A stretch of DNA of 64,000 bases from Rhizobium sp. S152 (GCF_030380735.1 NZ_JAUDRZ010000004.1:62001-126000), one strand, 5' to 3'. Positions 8,851 through 18,699 are shown, numbered from the stretch's first letter. Notes: generated by a model from the sequence alone, not told the origin. A program made the numbers and translations.

Positions 8851-10433
8851 TGCCTCAGCATGTGGTCGCGGTCGATATCGGCACGGGCAGCGCGCGAGCC
8901 GGCGTCTTCGACGCTTGCGGCAGCCTGCTCGGCAAGGCCGAACATCCGATCATCATGAACCGGCCGCGCGAAAATCACGCGGAGCATGATTCCGAGGACA
9001 TCTGGTCGGCCGTCAGCATTGCCGTGCGCAAGGCAATGGAGCAATCCGGCGCGCCGCCGGAATCGGTCGGCGCCATCGGCTTCGATGCCACCTGTTCACT
9101 GGTGGTGCGCGATATCGACGGGGCGCAGATCAGCGTCTCGACGGGCGGCGAGCGGCGCTTCGATACCATCGTCTGGCTCGATCACCGTGCGCTGAGGGAA
9201 GCGGATTTCTGCACCGCGACCAAGCATGCGGTGCTGGAGTATTCCGGGCACTTCATGTCGCCCGAGATGGAAATGCCGAAGCTGATGTGGCTGAAGACGA
9301 AGCTCCCCGGCACCTGGATGAACACCGGCTATCTCTTCGACCTCGCCGATTTCATGACCTGGAAGGCGACCGGATCGCTGTCGCGCTCGCGTTGCACGCT
9401 GACGGCCAAGTGGAACTACCTCGCGCATGCGGCAAACGGCTGGCAGACGGATTTCCTGGAGGAGATCGGCCTCGGCGATCTCCTCGAGCGGGGGCATCTG
9501 CCGAAGGATACCGTGGCGGTCGGCAATAGCGTCGGGACGCTGACGCAGGAAGCGGCGTCGGCGCTCGGCCTCACCACCGCTTGCCATGTATCGGCGGGGA
9601 TGATCGACGCCTATGCGGGGGCGCTCGGCACGCTCGGCGGCGACGCGCATGATGCCGAAAAGCTGGATCATCAGCTGGCGCTGATCGCCGGCACGTCGAG
9701 TTGCATCGTCTCCTTCTCGCAGACGCGGCGGCCGAGTCACGGCATGTGGGGTCCATATTACGAGGCGGTACTGCCGGAAACGTGGCTGGTCGAGGCCGGC
9801 CAGTCGGCCACCGGCGCGCTGCTCGATCATGTCGTCAGGATGCATGCGGCCGGCGGCGAGCCGACGGCGGCGCTGCACCAGAGGATCGCCTCACGGATCG
9901 CGCAGCTGCGCGCGGAGGAGGGAGATCTCTTCGGCCAGCGTATCTCCGTGCTGCCGGATTTTCACGGCAACCGTTCGCCGCTCGCCGACCCGCATGCGGT
10001 CGGCGTCGTCAGCGGCTTGTCGCTCGATACCTCCTTCGATGGACTGTGCACGCTCTACTGGCGCACCGCCGTCGGCATCGCGCTCGGCATTCGCCATATC
10101 CTCGATCACATGAAGGGCCACGGCTATGTGCCGGACACGCTGCATGTGGCCGGCGGGCATGTGAAGAACCCGGTGCTGATGGAGCTCTATGCCGATGCCA
10201 CCGGCTGCACGGTGGTGGTGCCCAGGATGAACGAGGCGGTGTTGCTCGGCACGGCGATGGCCGCGGCCGTCGCCTGCGGTCTGCATGAGGATCTTGCCGG
10301 TGCCGGCAAGGCCATGTATCCGGGCGGCGAGGCGCGGGCGCCCAATCCCGCCAAGCGGGCCGTCTACGATCGGGATTACCGCAAGCTGCTCGCCATGTAC
10401 CGGCACCGCGCCGAGCTGGAAGCGATGGACTGA
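8850..10433 (+). CDS. FGGY-family carbohydrate kinase (ribulokinase/ribitol-kinase-like)
   Basis: 527 aa. The N-terminal phosphate-binding loop is VVAVDIGTGSARAGVFD, followed by GFDATCSLVV, the DHRA motif (WLDHRA) and LTAKWNY. The C-terminal ATPase half has AGTSSCIVSFS and HVAGGHVKNPVLMELYAD. These traits place it in the D-ribulokinase-like (FGGY/YDR109C) group rather than with the shorter xylulokinases. It would phosphorylate the ketose made by the dehydrogenase. Translation is coupled to the HAD gene by a one-base overlap. It is the last gene of the operon, convergent with the RpiR-type regulator 31 bp downstream. Confidence 0.87.
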   Translation: MPQHVVAVDIGTGSARAGVFDACGSLLGKAEHPIIMNRPRENHAEHDSEDIWSAVSIAVRKAMEQSGAPPESVGAIGFDATCSLVVRDIDGAQISVSTGGERRFDTIVWLDHRALREADFCTATKHAVLEYSGHFMSPEMEMPKLMWLKTKLPGTWMNTGYLFDLADFMTWKATGSLSRSRCTLTAKWNYLAHAANGWQTDFLEEIGLGDLLERGHLPKDTVAVGNSVGTLTQEAASALGLTTACHVSAGMIDAYAGALGTLGGDAHDAEKLDHQLALIAGTSSCIVSFSQTRRPSHGMWGPYYEAVLPETWLVEAGQSATGALLDHVVRMHAAGGEPTAALHQRIASRIAQLRAEEGDLFGQRISVLPDFHGNRSPLADPHAVGVVSGLSLDTSFDGLCTLYWRTAVGIALGIRHILDHMKGHGYVPDTLHVAGGHVKNPVLMELYADATGCTVVVPRMNEAVLLGTAMAAAVACGLHEDLAGAGKAMYPGGEARAPNPAKRAVYDRDYRKLLAMYRHRAELEAMD

Positions 10434-10464
10434 ACCTTGCTCGCCGAAAAACCTTCGCGCCGGA

Positions 10465-11319
10465 CTATTGACCTGCGCTCTCGCCCAGCAATCCGCCGAA
10501 TTCATCCATGCGGCGGGCACGGGCGCCGGCTTCCTCGCCGGCGGCATCGATGACGGCGGCCGAAAGACAGTCGAGCAGCGCCATCAGCGGCGGCAGGTTT
10601 TCGTCGTCCTCGCTGCGCGCATGCGGCAGGGTGAGCACAACGTTGGCCTGATCGGGCAGCCAGTTGGAACCTTGGGTCGTTATCAGCACGACCTTGTAGC
10701 CGTAGCGCCGCGCCGTGCGCGCGAGCAGGCGGGCCTTGCCGAAGCGGCGACCGTCTATGACGACGAGCACGGCGTCGTTGCCATTGAGACGGGCGAAGAG
10801 CTCCGCGAAGCGGCTCCCAGTGCCATCGAGCGCTTGTACCCCGTCGCGCGCGCGGGTCAGGCGCTGAGCGAAATGCGCGGCGAAACCGAAGAGGCGGGCA
10901 TGGGTGGCGACGAAGACCTCGCGCGCACCCGAGATCATCGACACGGCTTCGGCCCACTGAGGCTGGCCGGTGAGGTGGTAGATGTGGTGGAGGGCGCGAA
11001 TCTGTTCGGAGACCAACAGCGCCAGCGGCTTGCCGCTGGACACGTCGGCCTGCAGCTCGCTCATCGAGGTCTGCATTTCGCTCGGCGAGATCGCCGGCGT
11101 TTCCCGGATTTCGATCTTGATGCTGTCGAGCCCCTGGTATCCGAGCGCGCGCAGGAAGCGGCCAACGGTCATCGGGCTGAGGTCCAGCCGGTCGGCCACC
11201 GAGGCAGCCGTCTCGAACGGCAGATCATTCAGATGTTCAGCGAAATACTTGGCGATGCGACGCTCGGCGGGCGTGCCTGACTTGGCGTACTGGCGGAGCT
11301 TGTGAACAAAATCTTCCAC
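10465..11319 (-). CDS. MurR/RpiR-family transcriptional regulator
   Basis: 284 aa. An N-terminal RpiR helix-turn-helix (residues 1-77, with ETAASVADRLDLSPMTVGRFLRALGY) is followed by a SIS sugar-phosphate-binding domain (~115-250, with FVATHARLFGFAAHFAQRL and VLVVIDGRRFGKARLLARTA). Regulators of this family respond to phosphosugars. It is convergent with the polyol operon and divergent from the EI24 protein gene. The 232-bp upstream region has an AT-rich patch with TATACT repeated at a 10-bp interval (11440 and 11450), but I could not fit a clear promoter. Its target is unknown. Confidence 0.9.
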   Translation of the reverse strand: MEDFVHKLRQYAKSGTPAERRIAKYFAEHLNDLPFETAASVADRLDLSPMTVGRFLRALGYQGLDSIKIEIRETPAISPSEMQTSMSELQADVSSGKPLALLVSEQIRALHHIYHLTGQPQWAEAVSMISGAREVFVATHARLFGFAAHFAQRLTRARDGVQALDGTGSRFAELFARLNGNDAVLVVIDGRRFGKARLLARTARRYGYKVVLITTQGSNWLPDQANVVLTLPHARSEDDENLPPLMALLDCLSAAVIDAAGEEAGARARRMDEFGGLLGESAGQ

Positions 11320-11551
11320 GGCAGCAGTCCCGATTTGTGCGGAATCCTATGTCGGATGCGCGAGGGCAACCTTGCCGTTTGCAACTGTTTCCGGAAGCTG
11401 CGGTTCAGCGCACAAGCAATTGCATGATGTATGTGAATATATACTAAGATATACTTTTAAACAAGATTCGCGCGCATTGATACGGCTTTCTCTCAGCCTT
11501 GCCGTTTAAAGTTCGGATTCCTACATGCGGGATGCAACCGGAGACGTCAGA

Positions 11552-12265
11552 ATGATCCTCGAAGCCGCCCGCCTTTCCGCCATCAACCTGTTTGCGGCGG
11601 AGACACGATCGGTGTTCTGGAAGGTTCTCGGGCTGACGATCCTCGTGCTGATCGGCCTCTGGCTGGCGCTGCGCAGCGCCTTTGTCTCCTTCCTGTTTCC
11701 CTGGATCGCCGATTTCTTTCCGGCCATGCCGGAGTGGGCGGGGTGGCTGAGCTTCGTGTTCCTGATCGTGGCCGGTATCGGGCTTGCGCTCGGACTGGCG
11801 CTTTTGCTTTCGCCCGTCACGGCGCTGATCGCCGGCCTGTTTCTCGACGATGTCGCCGAGGTCGTGGAGAAGCGCGATTATCCCGACGACGTGCCGGGCA
11901 CGGCGATGCCGCTCGGGCCGGCGATGGCGAGCTCGCTGAAGTTTCTCGGCGTCGTGATCCTCGGCAATATCGTGGCGCTCTTCCTGCTGTTCATTCCAGG
12001 CGTCAACCTGATCGCCTTCTTCCTCGTCAACGGCTACCTTTTGGGACGGGAATTCTTCGAGTTCGCCGCCATGCGCTTCCGGCCGCCGGAAGAGGCGCGG
12101 CTGTTTCGCCAAAAGCATGCGCCGACGGTCTTTCTCGGCGGCCTTGTCATCGCGGCGTTCCTGGCGATCCCCTTGGTCAACCTGCTGACGCCGCTGTTTG
12201 CCGCGGGCATGATGGTGCACCTGCACAAGCTGCTGTCGCGCCGGGAGCTCGGCGTCCGAGTCTGA
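11552..12265 (+). CDS. EI24/CysZ-like integral membrane protein
   Basis: 237 aa from ATG 11552 (MILEAARLSAINLF). The GGAGA at 11540-11544 favours this over ATG 11525, nine codons upstream. There are four to six hydrophobic segments (for example FWKVLGLTILVLIGLWLALR and FLFIPGVNLIAFFLVNGYLLGREFFEFAAMRF). The segment after the third helix, FLVNGYLLGREFFEFAAMRFRP, is the characteristic EI24 signature. CysZ members permit sulfate uptake. Whether this protein does so is unproven, and no cys genes are nearby. It is convergent with nth, with only 2 bp between the stops. Confidence 0.75.
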   Translation: MILEAARLSAINLFAAETRSVFWKVLGLTILVLIGLWLALRSAFVSFLFPWIADFFPAMPEWAGWLSFVFLIVAGIGLALGLALLLSPVTALIAGLFLDDVAEVVEKRDYPDDVPGTAMPLGPAMASSLKFLGVVILGNIVALFLLFIPGVNLIAFFLVNGYLLGREFFEFAAMRFRPPEEARLFRQKHAPTVFLGGLVIAAFLAIPLVNLLTPLFAAGMMVHLHKLLSRRELGVRV

Positions 12266-12267
12266 GA

Positions 12268-13050
12268 TTATTCGACGGCCTCTCCGATCACCTGCGGCGG
12301 CAGCTCCACCAGCGGGGCGGGCACGTCGCAGGTCTTCTCGGGCGACCGACAGAGATCGGCGATGACACAGCGCTCGCATTCCGGACGGCGGGCCTTGCAG
12401 GTGTAGCGGCCGTGCAGGATCAGCCAGTGGTGAGCATGATAAAGGTAATGCTTCGGGATCACCTTCATCAGTCGCGCCTCGACCTCGTCGGGCGTCTTGC
12501 CCGGCGCCAGCCTGATGCGGTTGGCGATGCGGAAGATGTGGGTGTCGACGGCCATGGTGGCCTGGCCGAAGGCCATGGAGAGCACGACGTTGGCGGTCTT
12601 GCGGCCGACGCCCGGCAGCATCACCAGCTCGTCGCGCGTCTCAGGCACCACGCCACCGAAGACATCGACCAGCATGCGCGACAGGGCAATCACGTTCTTC
12701 GCCTTGTTGCGATAGAGGCCGATGGTCTTGATATAATCGCGCACCTTCTCCTCGCCGAGATCAAGCATCTTTTCAGGCGTGTCGGCGATCTTGAAGAGGG
12801 CGCGCGTCGCCTTGTTGACGCCGGCATCGGTTGCCTGCGCCGAGAGCGCGACGGCGACGACGAGGGTGAAGGGGTTGGAATGCTCGAGCTCGCCTTTCGG
12901 CTCCGGCCGCTGGACGGAGAAGCGGCGGAACATCTCCTCGCGTTCGGCCTCGCTATAGACGGAGCGGACCGTCGTCGCCTTCTTGCGACGGACCGTGATT
13001 TTCGCGGGCTGCGACGATGTGGCGGATGATTTGAGTTTCGGACTGGCCAT
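12268..13050 (-). CDS. nth: Endonuclease III (DNA glycosylase/AP lyase)
   Basis: 260 aa from ATG at 13050 (MASPKLKSS). It removes oxidised pyrimidines and cleaves the abasic site in base-excision repair. The helix-hairpin-helix LPGVGRKTANVV carries the catalytic Lys (K151), and D169 is in VDTHIFR. The 4Fe-4S ligands are C218-x6-C225-x2-C228-x5-C234. The N-terminus is about 30 residues longer than the E. coli protein and is basic (RRKKATTVRS), a common alphaproteobacterial trait. An upstream ATG at 13086 would run into the divergent DUF2244 gene and is less likely. Confidence 0.95.
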   Translation of the reverse strand: MASPKLKSSATSSQPAKITVRRKKATTVRSVYSEAEREEMFRRFSVQRPEPKGELEHSNPFTLVVAVALSAQATDAGVNKATRALFKIADTPEKMLDLGEEKVRDYIKTIGLYRNKAKNVIALSRMLVDVFGGVVPETRDELVMLPGVGRKTANVVLSMAFGQATMAVDTHIFRIANRIRLAPGKTPDEVEARLMKVIPKHYLYHAHHWLILHGRYTCKARRPECERCVIADLCRSPEKTCDVPAPLVELPPQVIGEAVE

Positions 13051-13072
13051 GGAAAATCTATACTCGGCAGCC

Positions 13073-13570
13073 ATGATGGAAAGCAACGCCGACAGCGCCG
13101 ACGAACAGCCTGTTTTCGCAGCCGAACTCTTTCCCTACCGGTCGCTCGGACGCAAGGGATTCAGGGTGCTCCTGCTGCTGACCGGCGGCTTCTGCCTGGC
13201 CTATGGGATCTATTTCATCTCCAGCGGCGCCTGGCCGATCGGCTTCTTCTTCGGGCTGGATTTCCTTCTGCTCTACGGCGCCTTCAGGCTGAATTACCGT
13301 TCTGGACGCGCCCGCGAGATCGTCACGGTGTCGCGGACCGATATTTCGGTGCGCAAGTTCGCGCCCTCGGGGCGGATGAGCGAGCATCATTTCAACCCGT
13401 TCTGGACGCGCTTCCTGGTGCAGCGGCACGACGAGATCGGCATCCTGTCGATGCGCATTTCGGGCGAGGGGCGGGGGACGGATATCGGTTCCTTCCTCAA
13501 TCCCGATGATCGCGAGAGCTTCGCCAAGGCGTTCAAGCGGGCGCTGGCGACCGTCACGCAGCGTATCTGA
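13073..13570 (+). CDS. DUF2244 membrane protein
   Basis: 165 aa. Two adjacent hydrophobic helices (VLLLLTGGFCLAYGIYFI and WPIGFFFGLDFLLLYGAF) are followed by a soluble C-terminal domain with DISVRKFAPSGRM and HFNPFWTRFLVQRH, the pattern of DUF2244. The function of the family is unknown. Starts at 13073, 13076 and 13049 are all in frame; I chose 13073 as nearest to the conserved FAAELFPYRSL segment. It diverges from nth with at most 22 bp between start codons, so its promoter must overlap coding sequence. Confidence 0.75.
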   Translation: MMESNADSADEQPVFAAELFPYRSLGRKGFRVLLLLTGGFCLAYGIYFISSGAWPIGFFFGLDFLLLYGAFRLNYRSGRAREIVTVSRTDISVRKFAPSGRMSEHHFNPFWTRFLVQRHDEIGILSMRISGEGRGTDIGSFLNPDDRESFAKAFKRALATVTQRI

Positions 13571-13650
13571 GCCGATACCGGTACAGGCGCAAGAATCGGG
13601 TGGCTTGCGCGGCGCGACTTGACTATCTCCTGGTTACAAGGAGAAAGATC

Positions 13651-14523
13651 ATGAACATGGTAGCCAAGCTGAACCAAGACGTGACGCCCGACGGTCCGGA
13701 TTACGAGATCGTCCGCCAGGTGATCGAGCTCATCACCGAGGATTACCGCGACCAGCCGTCGCTGGAGACGATCGCCGCGCGGCTCGGTCAGTCACCGACG
13801 CAGCTGCAGAAGACCTTCACCCGCTGGGCCGGGCTTTCGCCCAAGGCCTTCCTGCAGGCGGTGACGCTCGACCATGCCAAGCGGCTGCTGCGCAAGGAGG
13901 AGTTGCCGCTGCTGGAGACCTCGATCGAAGTCGGGCTGTCCGGCCCAAGCCGGCTGCACGACCTCTTCGTCACCCACGAGGCGATGTCTCCTGGTGAATG
14001 GAAGGCGCGGGGCGGCGGCCTGACGATCCGCTACGGCTTCCATCCTTCGCCCTTTGGCATCGCGCTTGTGATGATTACCGATCGCGGTCTCGCGGGCCTC
14101 GCCTTCAGCGATATCGGCGACGAGGTGGCCTGCCTCGAGGACATGACCTGCCGCTGGCCGAATGCGCAGTATGTCGAGGATCGCGACGCAACAAGCCCCT
14201 ATGCCGAGCGCATCTTCCAGCCCGGCCGCTGGACCTCTGACCAGCCATTGCGGGTGGTGCTGATCGGCACGGATTTCCAGGTGCAGGTCTGGGAAAGCCT
14301 GCTGAAAATTCCCTTCGGCAAAGCCGTGACCTATAGCGACATCGCCAGCGACATCGGTCGTCCGACGGCGATGCGGGCAGTGGGGGCGGCGGTCGGCGCC
14401 AACCCGATTTCCTTCGTTGTGCCGTGCCACCGCGCGCTCGGCAAAAGCGGAGCCTTGACCGGCTATCATTGGGGCCTGACGCGCAAGCGGGCGATGCTCG
14501 GCTGGGAGTCCGCGCAGGCCTGA
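13651..14523 (+). CDS. Ada-like AraC-HTH / methylated-DNA-protein cysteine methyltransferase
   Basis: 290 aa. Residues ~20-120 are an AraC-type helix-turn-helix (LETIAARLGQSPTQLQKTFTRWAGLSPKAFLQ). Residues ~130-290 are the O6-alkylguanine transferase domain, with the acceptor C259 in FVVPCHRALGKSG. The N-terminal zinc domain of E. coli Ada, which senses methyl phosphotriesters, is absent. The protein therefore repairs O6-methylguanine and carries a DNA-binding module without the classic switch. The start follows a strong AAGGAGAAAG ribosome site. It stands alone, between the DUF2244 gene and a small secreted protein gene. Confidence 0.93.
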   Translation: MNMVAKLNQDVTPDGPDYEIVRQVIELITEDYRDQPSLETIAARLGQSPTQLQKTFTRWAGLSPKAFLQAVTLDHAKRLLRKEELPLLETSIEVGLSGPSRLHDLFVTHEAMSPGEWKARGGGLTIRYGFHPSPFGIALVMITDRGLAGLAFSDIGDEVACLEDMTCRWPNAQYVEDRDATSPYAERIFQPGRWTSDQPLRVVLIGTDFQVQVWESLLKIPFGKAVTYSDIASDIGRPTAMRAVGAAVGANPISFVVPCHRALGKSGALTGYHWGLTRKRAMLGWESAQA

Positions 14524-14613
14524 CAGCCGCAATCTCCGGTCCGCCATCAAAAACCCGGGAATCACAGGCCTCATTTCATGGCTGATTCGGGGTTGGGACC
14601 GAGGGAGGCGGAA

Positions 14614-15099
14614 ATGAAGTCTGGACGGATCGGGTGTGAAGTCTTCTGCGTATCGGCGGCGCTACTGGCGCTGTCGGTGTCGTCGGCTCTGGCGGAGTGC
14701 CGGTCGGCGACCGAGAGCCCGGCATGGCCCGAGGTCGCGCGGGCGATCTCGACGGCGAAACTTTGCGAACAGCTGCCGATGGGGCCGAACCGGACGGCCA
14801 GCCTGCGGATCGTTTCCGCCGATGTCTGCTCGAACGGAGACGGCATCGCGTCGCTTAGAGCCACCGCGCAACTGACCTGCGAGACCGGCGACGACGCGCT
14901 GTTCGAGATGCCGCCCGTGGATGGCAGGGTGCTCGCCACCGTCTCGCTCGACGTCAATGCCTGCCGGATCACTGATACGCATCTCGAAATCGACGGGGAC
15001 CTCGGCGGCTTGCTGTCGCAGCTTCCCGATACCCAGGAATATGGGCGGCAGTGGGCGCAATCGCAGCTGTCGCGCCTGTGTAGCCTGAAGGGCTTTTAG
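14614..15099 (+). CDS. Small secreted protein of unknown function
   Basis: 161 aa from ATG 14614, preceded by GAGGGAGGCGG. The N-terminal ~27 residues form a Sec signal (CVSAALLALSVSSALA, cleavage before ECRS). The mature part has about six cysteines (ECRS, KLCEQ, DVCSN, LTCET, NACRI, LCSLKGF), suggesting disulfides in the periplasm. I recognise no domain. The 3-prime end overlaps the convergent SorC regulator gene by 4 bp. Confidence 0.6.
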   Translation: MKSGRIGCEVFCVSAALLALSVSSALAECRSATESPAWPEVARAISTAKLCEQLPMGPNRTASLRIVSADVCSNGDGIASLRATAQLTCETGDDALFEMPPVDGRVLATVSLDVNACRITDTHLEIDGDLGGLLSQLPDTQEYGRQWAQSQLSRLCSLKGF

Positions 15100-16079
15100 G
15101 CCGCTTCGGCCAGTTCCAGCAGCGCCTTCGCGGCGCTCTCGTCTGTTATCAGCGTGTTGCAGCCGATGCGCTTGATGGTGGCGTTGATGGCGACGGCGCG
15201 GTGGGCGCCACCGGAGGAGAGCACGATGTGCTTGGCCTTCTTCAGCGTGTCGAGATCGACGGACATGACGCGGCTGTTGATCGAGTGGTCGATCGTGTTG
15301 CCGTCCTTGTCCAAAAAGTTGAACATGGTGTCGCAGACGCAGCCGGCGTCGATCAGCTCCTGCAGTTCGCCCTTTGAAATCCAGCCTTCCGACAGCGAGG
15401 TCGAGTGCGGGCCGATGTCGCCGCAGCTGACGATGGCGAGATCGAGTGTTTCCGCGAGCCGGTAGATGGCGTCGAGGCCGCATTTCTCGATGAGGTTGCG
15501 CTTGGTCTCGGTGGAATCGACGAGCAGCGGGGCGAGGAACATGTAGCACTCGGCGCCAAGGTGGCTCGCCAGCCGCCAGGTGTAGTCGATCGGGTTGGTC
15601 TGGTGGACGGCAACGACGCCCCCGAGAAGCGAGACGACCTTGCAATTGTCGCGTCGTGGCGGGCGGAAACTCGAAAGCGACGCCGTCATCGTGCGGCCCC
15701 AGCCGACGCCGATCGTGTAGTTGTCAGGAATGGCTTCGGAGAGAAACTGCCCGAGCGCCAGACCGACGCTTTTCGCCAGCGTGTTGGCGTCGCTGTTGAC
15801 GGGTGCCGGCACGACGATCGCCTCATCCAGGCCATAGACACGCTCCAGCTTGACCGAGAGCTCCACGCAGTCGCCGATGGAATCGTTGATCCAGATCTGC
15901 ACCTCGCTACGCTTCATCGCCTCGTCGAGCAGGCGGATAACGGTGGTGCGGCTGATGCCGAGCTGCTCGGCGACATCTTTCTGCGTCAATCCCTGATTAT
16001 AGTAGAGCCAGGCTGCGCGCAGTCTGAGGGAGGAAGCTTCCGAATAGGCGGTGTGCGTGCCGCGTTTGAGCTTGACCAC
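15096..16079 (-). CDS. SorC-family sugar-binding transcriptional regulator
   Basis: 327 aa. The N-terminal HTH (LRAAWLYYNQGLTQKDVAEQL, then GISRTTVIRLLDEA) is followed by a SorC ligand domain with GVGWGRTMTASLSSF, VSLLGGVVAVHQ and the C-terminal HIVLSSGGAHRAVAINATIKR. It resembles EryD-type polyol regulators. It diverges from transaldolase across 379 bp holding a cluster of TGACA/TGTCA half-sites, which suggests that it controls itself and tal in response to a sugar phosphate. The ligand is unknown. Confidence 0.87.
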   Translation of the reverse strand: MVKLKRGTHTAYSEASSLRLRAAWLYYNQGLTQKDVAEQLGISRTTVIRLLDEAMKRSEVQIWINDSIGDCVELSVKLERVYGLDEAIVVPAPVNSDANTLAKSVGLALGQFLSEAIPDNYTIGVGWGRTMTASLSSFRPPRRDNCKVVSLLGGVVAVHQTNPIDYTWRLASHLGAECYMFLAPLLVDSTETKRNLIEKCGLDAIYRLAETLDLAIVSCGDIGPHSTSLSEGWISKGELQELIDAGCVCDTMFNFLDKDGNTIDHSINSRVMSVDLDTLKKAKHIVLSSGGAHRAVAINATIKRIGCNTLITDESAAKALLELAEAA

Positions 16080-16156
16080 ATCTCCTCCTCGACGAATTGC
16101 GCCCTAGATCACTCTTATATCCAAGGCATGTGACTGTCCGGCGATAATGACGGGTG

Positions 16157-16220
16157 TGACACTTATGTCAATTGAAATGCACAAATGTCCTTGACATATA
16201 GTGATCGGAATAGCGATAGT
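16157..16220 (+). promoter_or_regulatory. Half-site cluster and promoter candidate in the SorC regulator/tal intergenic region
   Basis: The 379-bp gap 16080-16458 has no convincing gene. Within it TGACA-N4-TGTCA (16157-16170) is a perfect inverted repeat. ATGTC-N3-GACAT (16185-16197) is another. TATGTCAA (16164-16171) and TTGACATA (16191-16198) are inverted 8-mers. TTGACA (16191-16196) with GATAGT (16215-16220) after 18 bp could be a promoter firing towards tal. The arrangement fits an operator for the divergent SorC protein. The rest of the gap shows nothing clear to me. Confidence 0.45.
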
Positions 16221-16458
16221 CGTTCTCAAGACGTCGCTCTGTCCGTCCGAGGAGGCAATGTGGGCGCATACGGGAAATCACGACCGGCCGTCATGTCATT
16301 GGCAACCGAAGCCGCGTCGCGCTCTTGCCGATGTTCGTCTCCCTGCTGTGACAGACGATGACCATTTCACATGCAGCATACGGACCTGTCCGTAGATCAC
16401 CTCTTTGCCGGGCGCGACGCGTTCCGGTCCGCAGCTCAAGTCAAAAGGACTATTGATC

Positions 16459-17424
16459 ATGGCATCCAAACTTGACCAACTCCGCGAAATTACCACCGTC
16501 GTCGCCGACACCGGTGATATCGAAGCCGTAGCCCGCCTGAAGCCGGTCGATTGCACGACCAACCCGAGCATCGTTCTGAAGGCGCTCGGCACGCCGATGT
16601 TCGCCGACGCAATCACGGAAGCCGTTTCCTGGGGCAAGAAGCAGGGCGGCAATTCCGAAGCCGTTGCTTCCGCCGTTGCCGACCGTCTCGCCGTTTCCGT
16701 CGGCGCCGCGCTCTCCAAGCTGGTTCCCGGCCGCGTTTCGACCGAAGTCGACGCCGACCTCTCCTTCGACACCAAGGCATCGGTTGAAAAGGCGCACAGC
16801 ATCATCGCCGGCTACAAGGAACGCGGCATCGAGAAGGATCGCATCCTGATCAAGCTCGCCTCCACTTGGGAAGGCATTCGCGCCGCCGAAATCCTGCAGA
16901 AGGAAGGCATCGACTGCAACCTGACGCTTCTCTTCTCGAAGGCCCAGGCGATCGCCTGCGCCGACGCCAAGGCGTTCCTCATCTCGCCCTTCGTCGGCCG
17001 TATCCTCGACTGGTACAAGAAGTCGACGGGCAAGGAATTCACGCCTGAGGAAGATCCGGGCGTACTCTCCGTTCGCGAGATCTACAACTACTACAAGGCC
17101 AACGACATCAAGACGATCGTCATGGGCGCCTCGTTCCGTTCGGCTGGCGAAATCGAAGCACTGGCCGGTTGCGACCGCCTGACGATCGCGCCGAACCTGC
17201 TCGACGAACTGTCGAACGACCAGGGCAAGCTGGAGCGCAAGTTGTCGCCCGAGGGTGCCAAGCCGATCTCCAAGATCGCCGTCGACGAGAAGACCTTCCG
17301 CTGGATGATGAACGAAGACGCCATGGCGACCGAAAAGCTCGCCGAAGGCATCCGCGCGTTCGCCAAGGATCTCGGCACGCTCCGCGCCATGGTCACCAAG
17401 GAACTGCAGCTCGCAGCCGCCTGA
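16459..17424 (+). CDS. tal: Transaldolase
   Basis: 321 aa, the length of the E. coli TalB class. It transfers dihydroxyacetone from sedoheptulose 7-phosphate to glyceraldehyde 3-phosphate in the pentose phosphate pathway. The Schiff-base lysine is K132 in [11 protein letters not shown]. The N-terminal [12 protein letters not shown] and central [20 protein letters not shown], then [13 protein letters not shown], are diagnostic. ATG 16459 has the ribosome site AAAAGGA at a good distance. A strong intrinsic terminator follows. The gene is probably monocistronic and may be controlled by the divergent SorC regulator. Confidence 0.95.
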   Translation: MASKLDQLREITTVVADTGDIEAVARLKPVDCTTNPSIVLKALGTPMFADAITEAVSWGKKQGGNSEAVASAVADRLAVSVGAALSKLVPGRVSTEVDADLSFDTKASVEKAHSIIAGYKERGIEKDRILIKLASTWEGIRAAEILQKEGIDCNLTLLFSKAQAIACADAKAFLISPFVGRILDWYKKSTGKEFTPEEDPGVLSVREIYNYYKANDIKTIVMGASFRSAGEIEALAGCDRLTIAPNLLDELSNDQGKLERKLSPEGAKPISKIAVDEKTFRWMMNEDAMATEKLAEGIRAFAKDLGTLRAMVTKELQLAAA

Positions 17425-17450
17425 GGCTTTTGCGGGTAGTTGATTGGAAG

Positions 17451-17478
17451 GGGCGGTGCCGGTGGCGCCGCCCTTTTT
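17451..17478 (+). terminator. Intrinsic terminator after tal
   Basis: GGGCGGTGCC (17451-17460) pairs with GGCGCCGCCC (17464-17473) through a 3-nt loop, with one G-T wobble, and is followed by five T residues. It lies 27 bp after the tal stop. Confidence 0.85.
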
Positions 17479-17595
17479 GCGATGCGGGGGCATCGCCACA
17501 TCGACCTAGTTTCTCTCCAGAACGATGATGAGGAGAGAAGACGTTGAGGCGAATTTTTGCTATTGGACTCTCTATGGTTGAGTCGGAGAGTCGAT

Positions 17596-17802
17596 ATGAC
17601 GAAAGAGCCTAAGAACCATGGCAAGCCGTGGTCCCCGGAACAGGTCAAGGAATTGAAGCAGCTTGCCAAGGAAAACACGCCAACCCGTGTTATGGGCCTG
17701 AAGCTGGGACGAACGCCTGAATCGGTTCAATCGAAGGCAAGCAGTGAGGGGGTTTCTTTGAAGCCAACAAATCAAAGCCCCTACAACCGCCGGCCAACGT
17801 GA
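17596..17802 (+). CDS. Small SANT/Myb-like protein of a rhizobial family
   Basis: 68 aa, starting MTKEPKNHGKPWSPEQVKEL. The segment WSPEQVKELKQLAKENTPTR, then VMGLKLGRTPESVQSKA, has the helix-turn-helix look of SANT/Myb-like modules. From memory, near-identical short proteins are frequent in Rhizobium and Sinorhizobium, often in several copies. They may bind DNA, but no function is established. A 7-bp inverted repeat GACTCTC/GAGAGTC (17566-17572 and 17586-17592) sits just before the start codon. A longer frame from 17557 is less likely. Confidence 0.75.
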   Translation: MTKEPKNHGKPWSPEQVKELKQLAKENTPTRVMGLKLGRTPESVQSKASSEGVSLKPTNQSPYNRRPT

Positions 17803-17862
17803 CGTCTGCGATCCATCGGCGGCGCGACGAAGATAAACGTCTGTGACGTCAAGCCGAAAGTC

Positions 17863-18699
<837 letters not shown>

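Noticed and set aside
11440..11455. TATACT direct repeat upstream of the EI24 gene as a promoter
   Set aside because: No -35 element fits either copy at accepted spacing, so it is reported only as an AT-rich patch.
16201..16395. 64-aa reading frame in the SorC-tal gap
   Set aside because: No ribosome site, overlaps promoter-like sequence, composition not protein-like.
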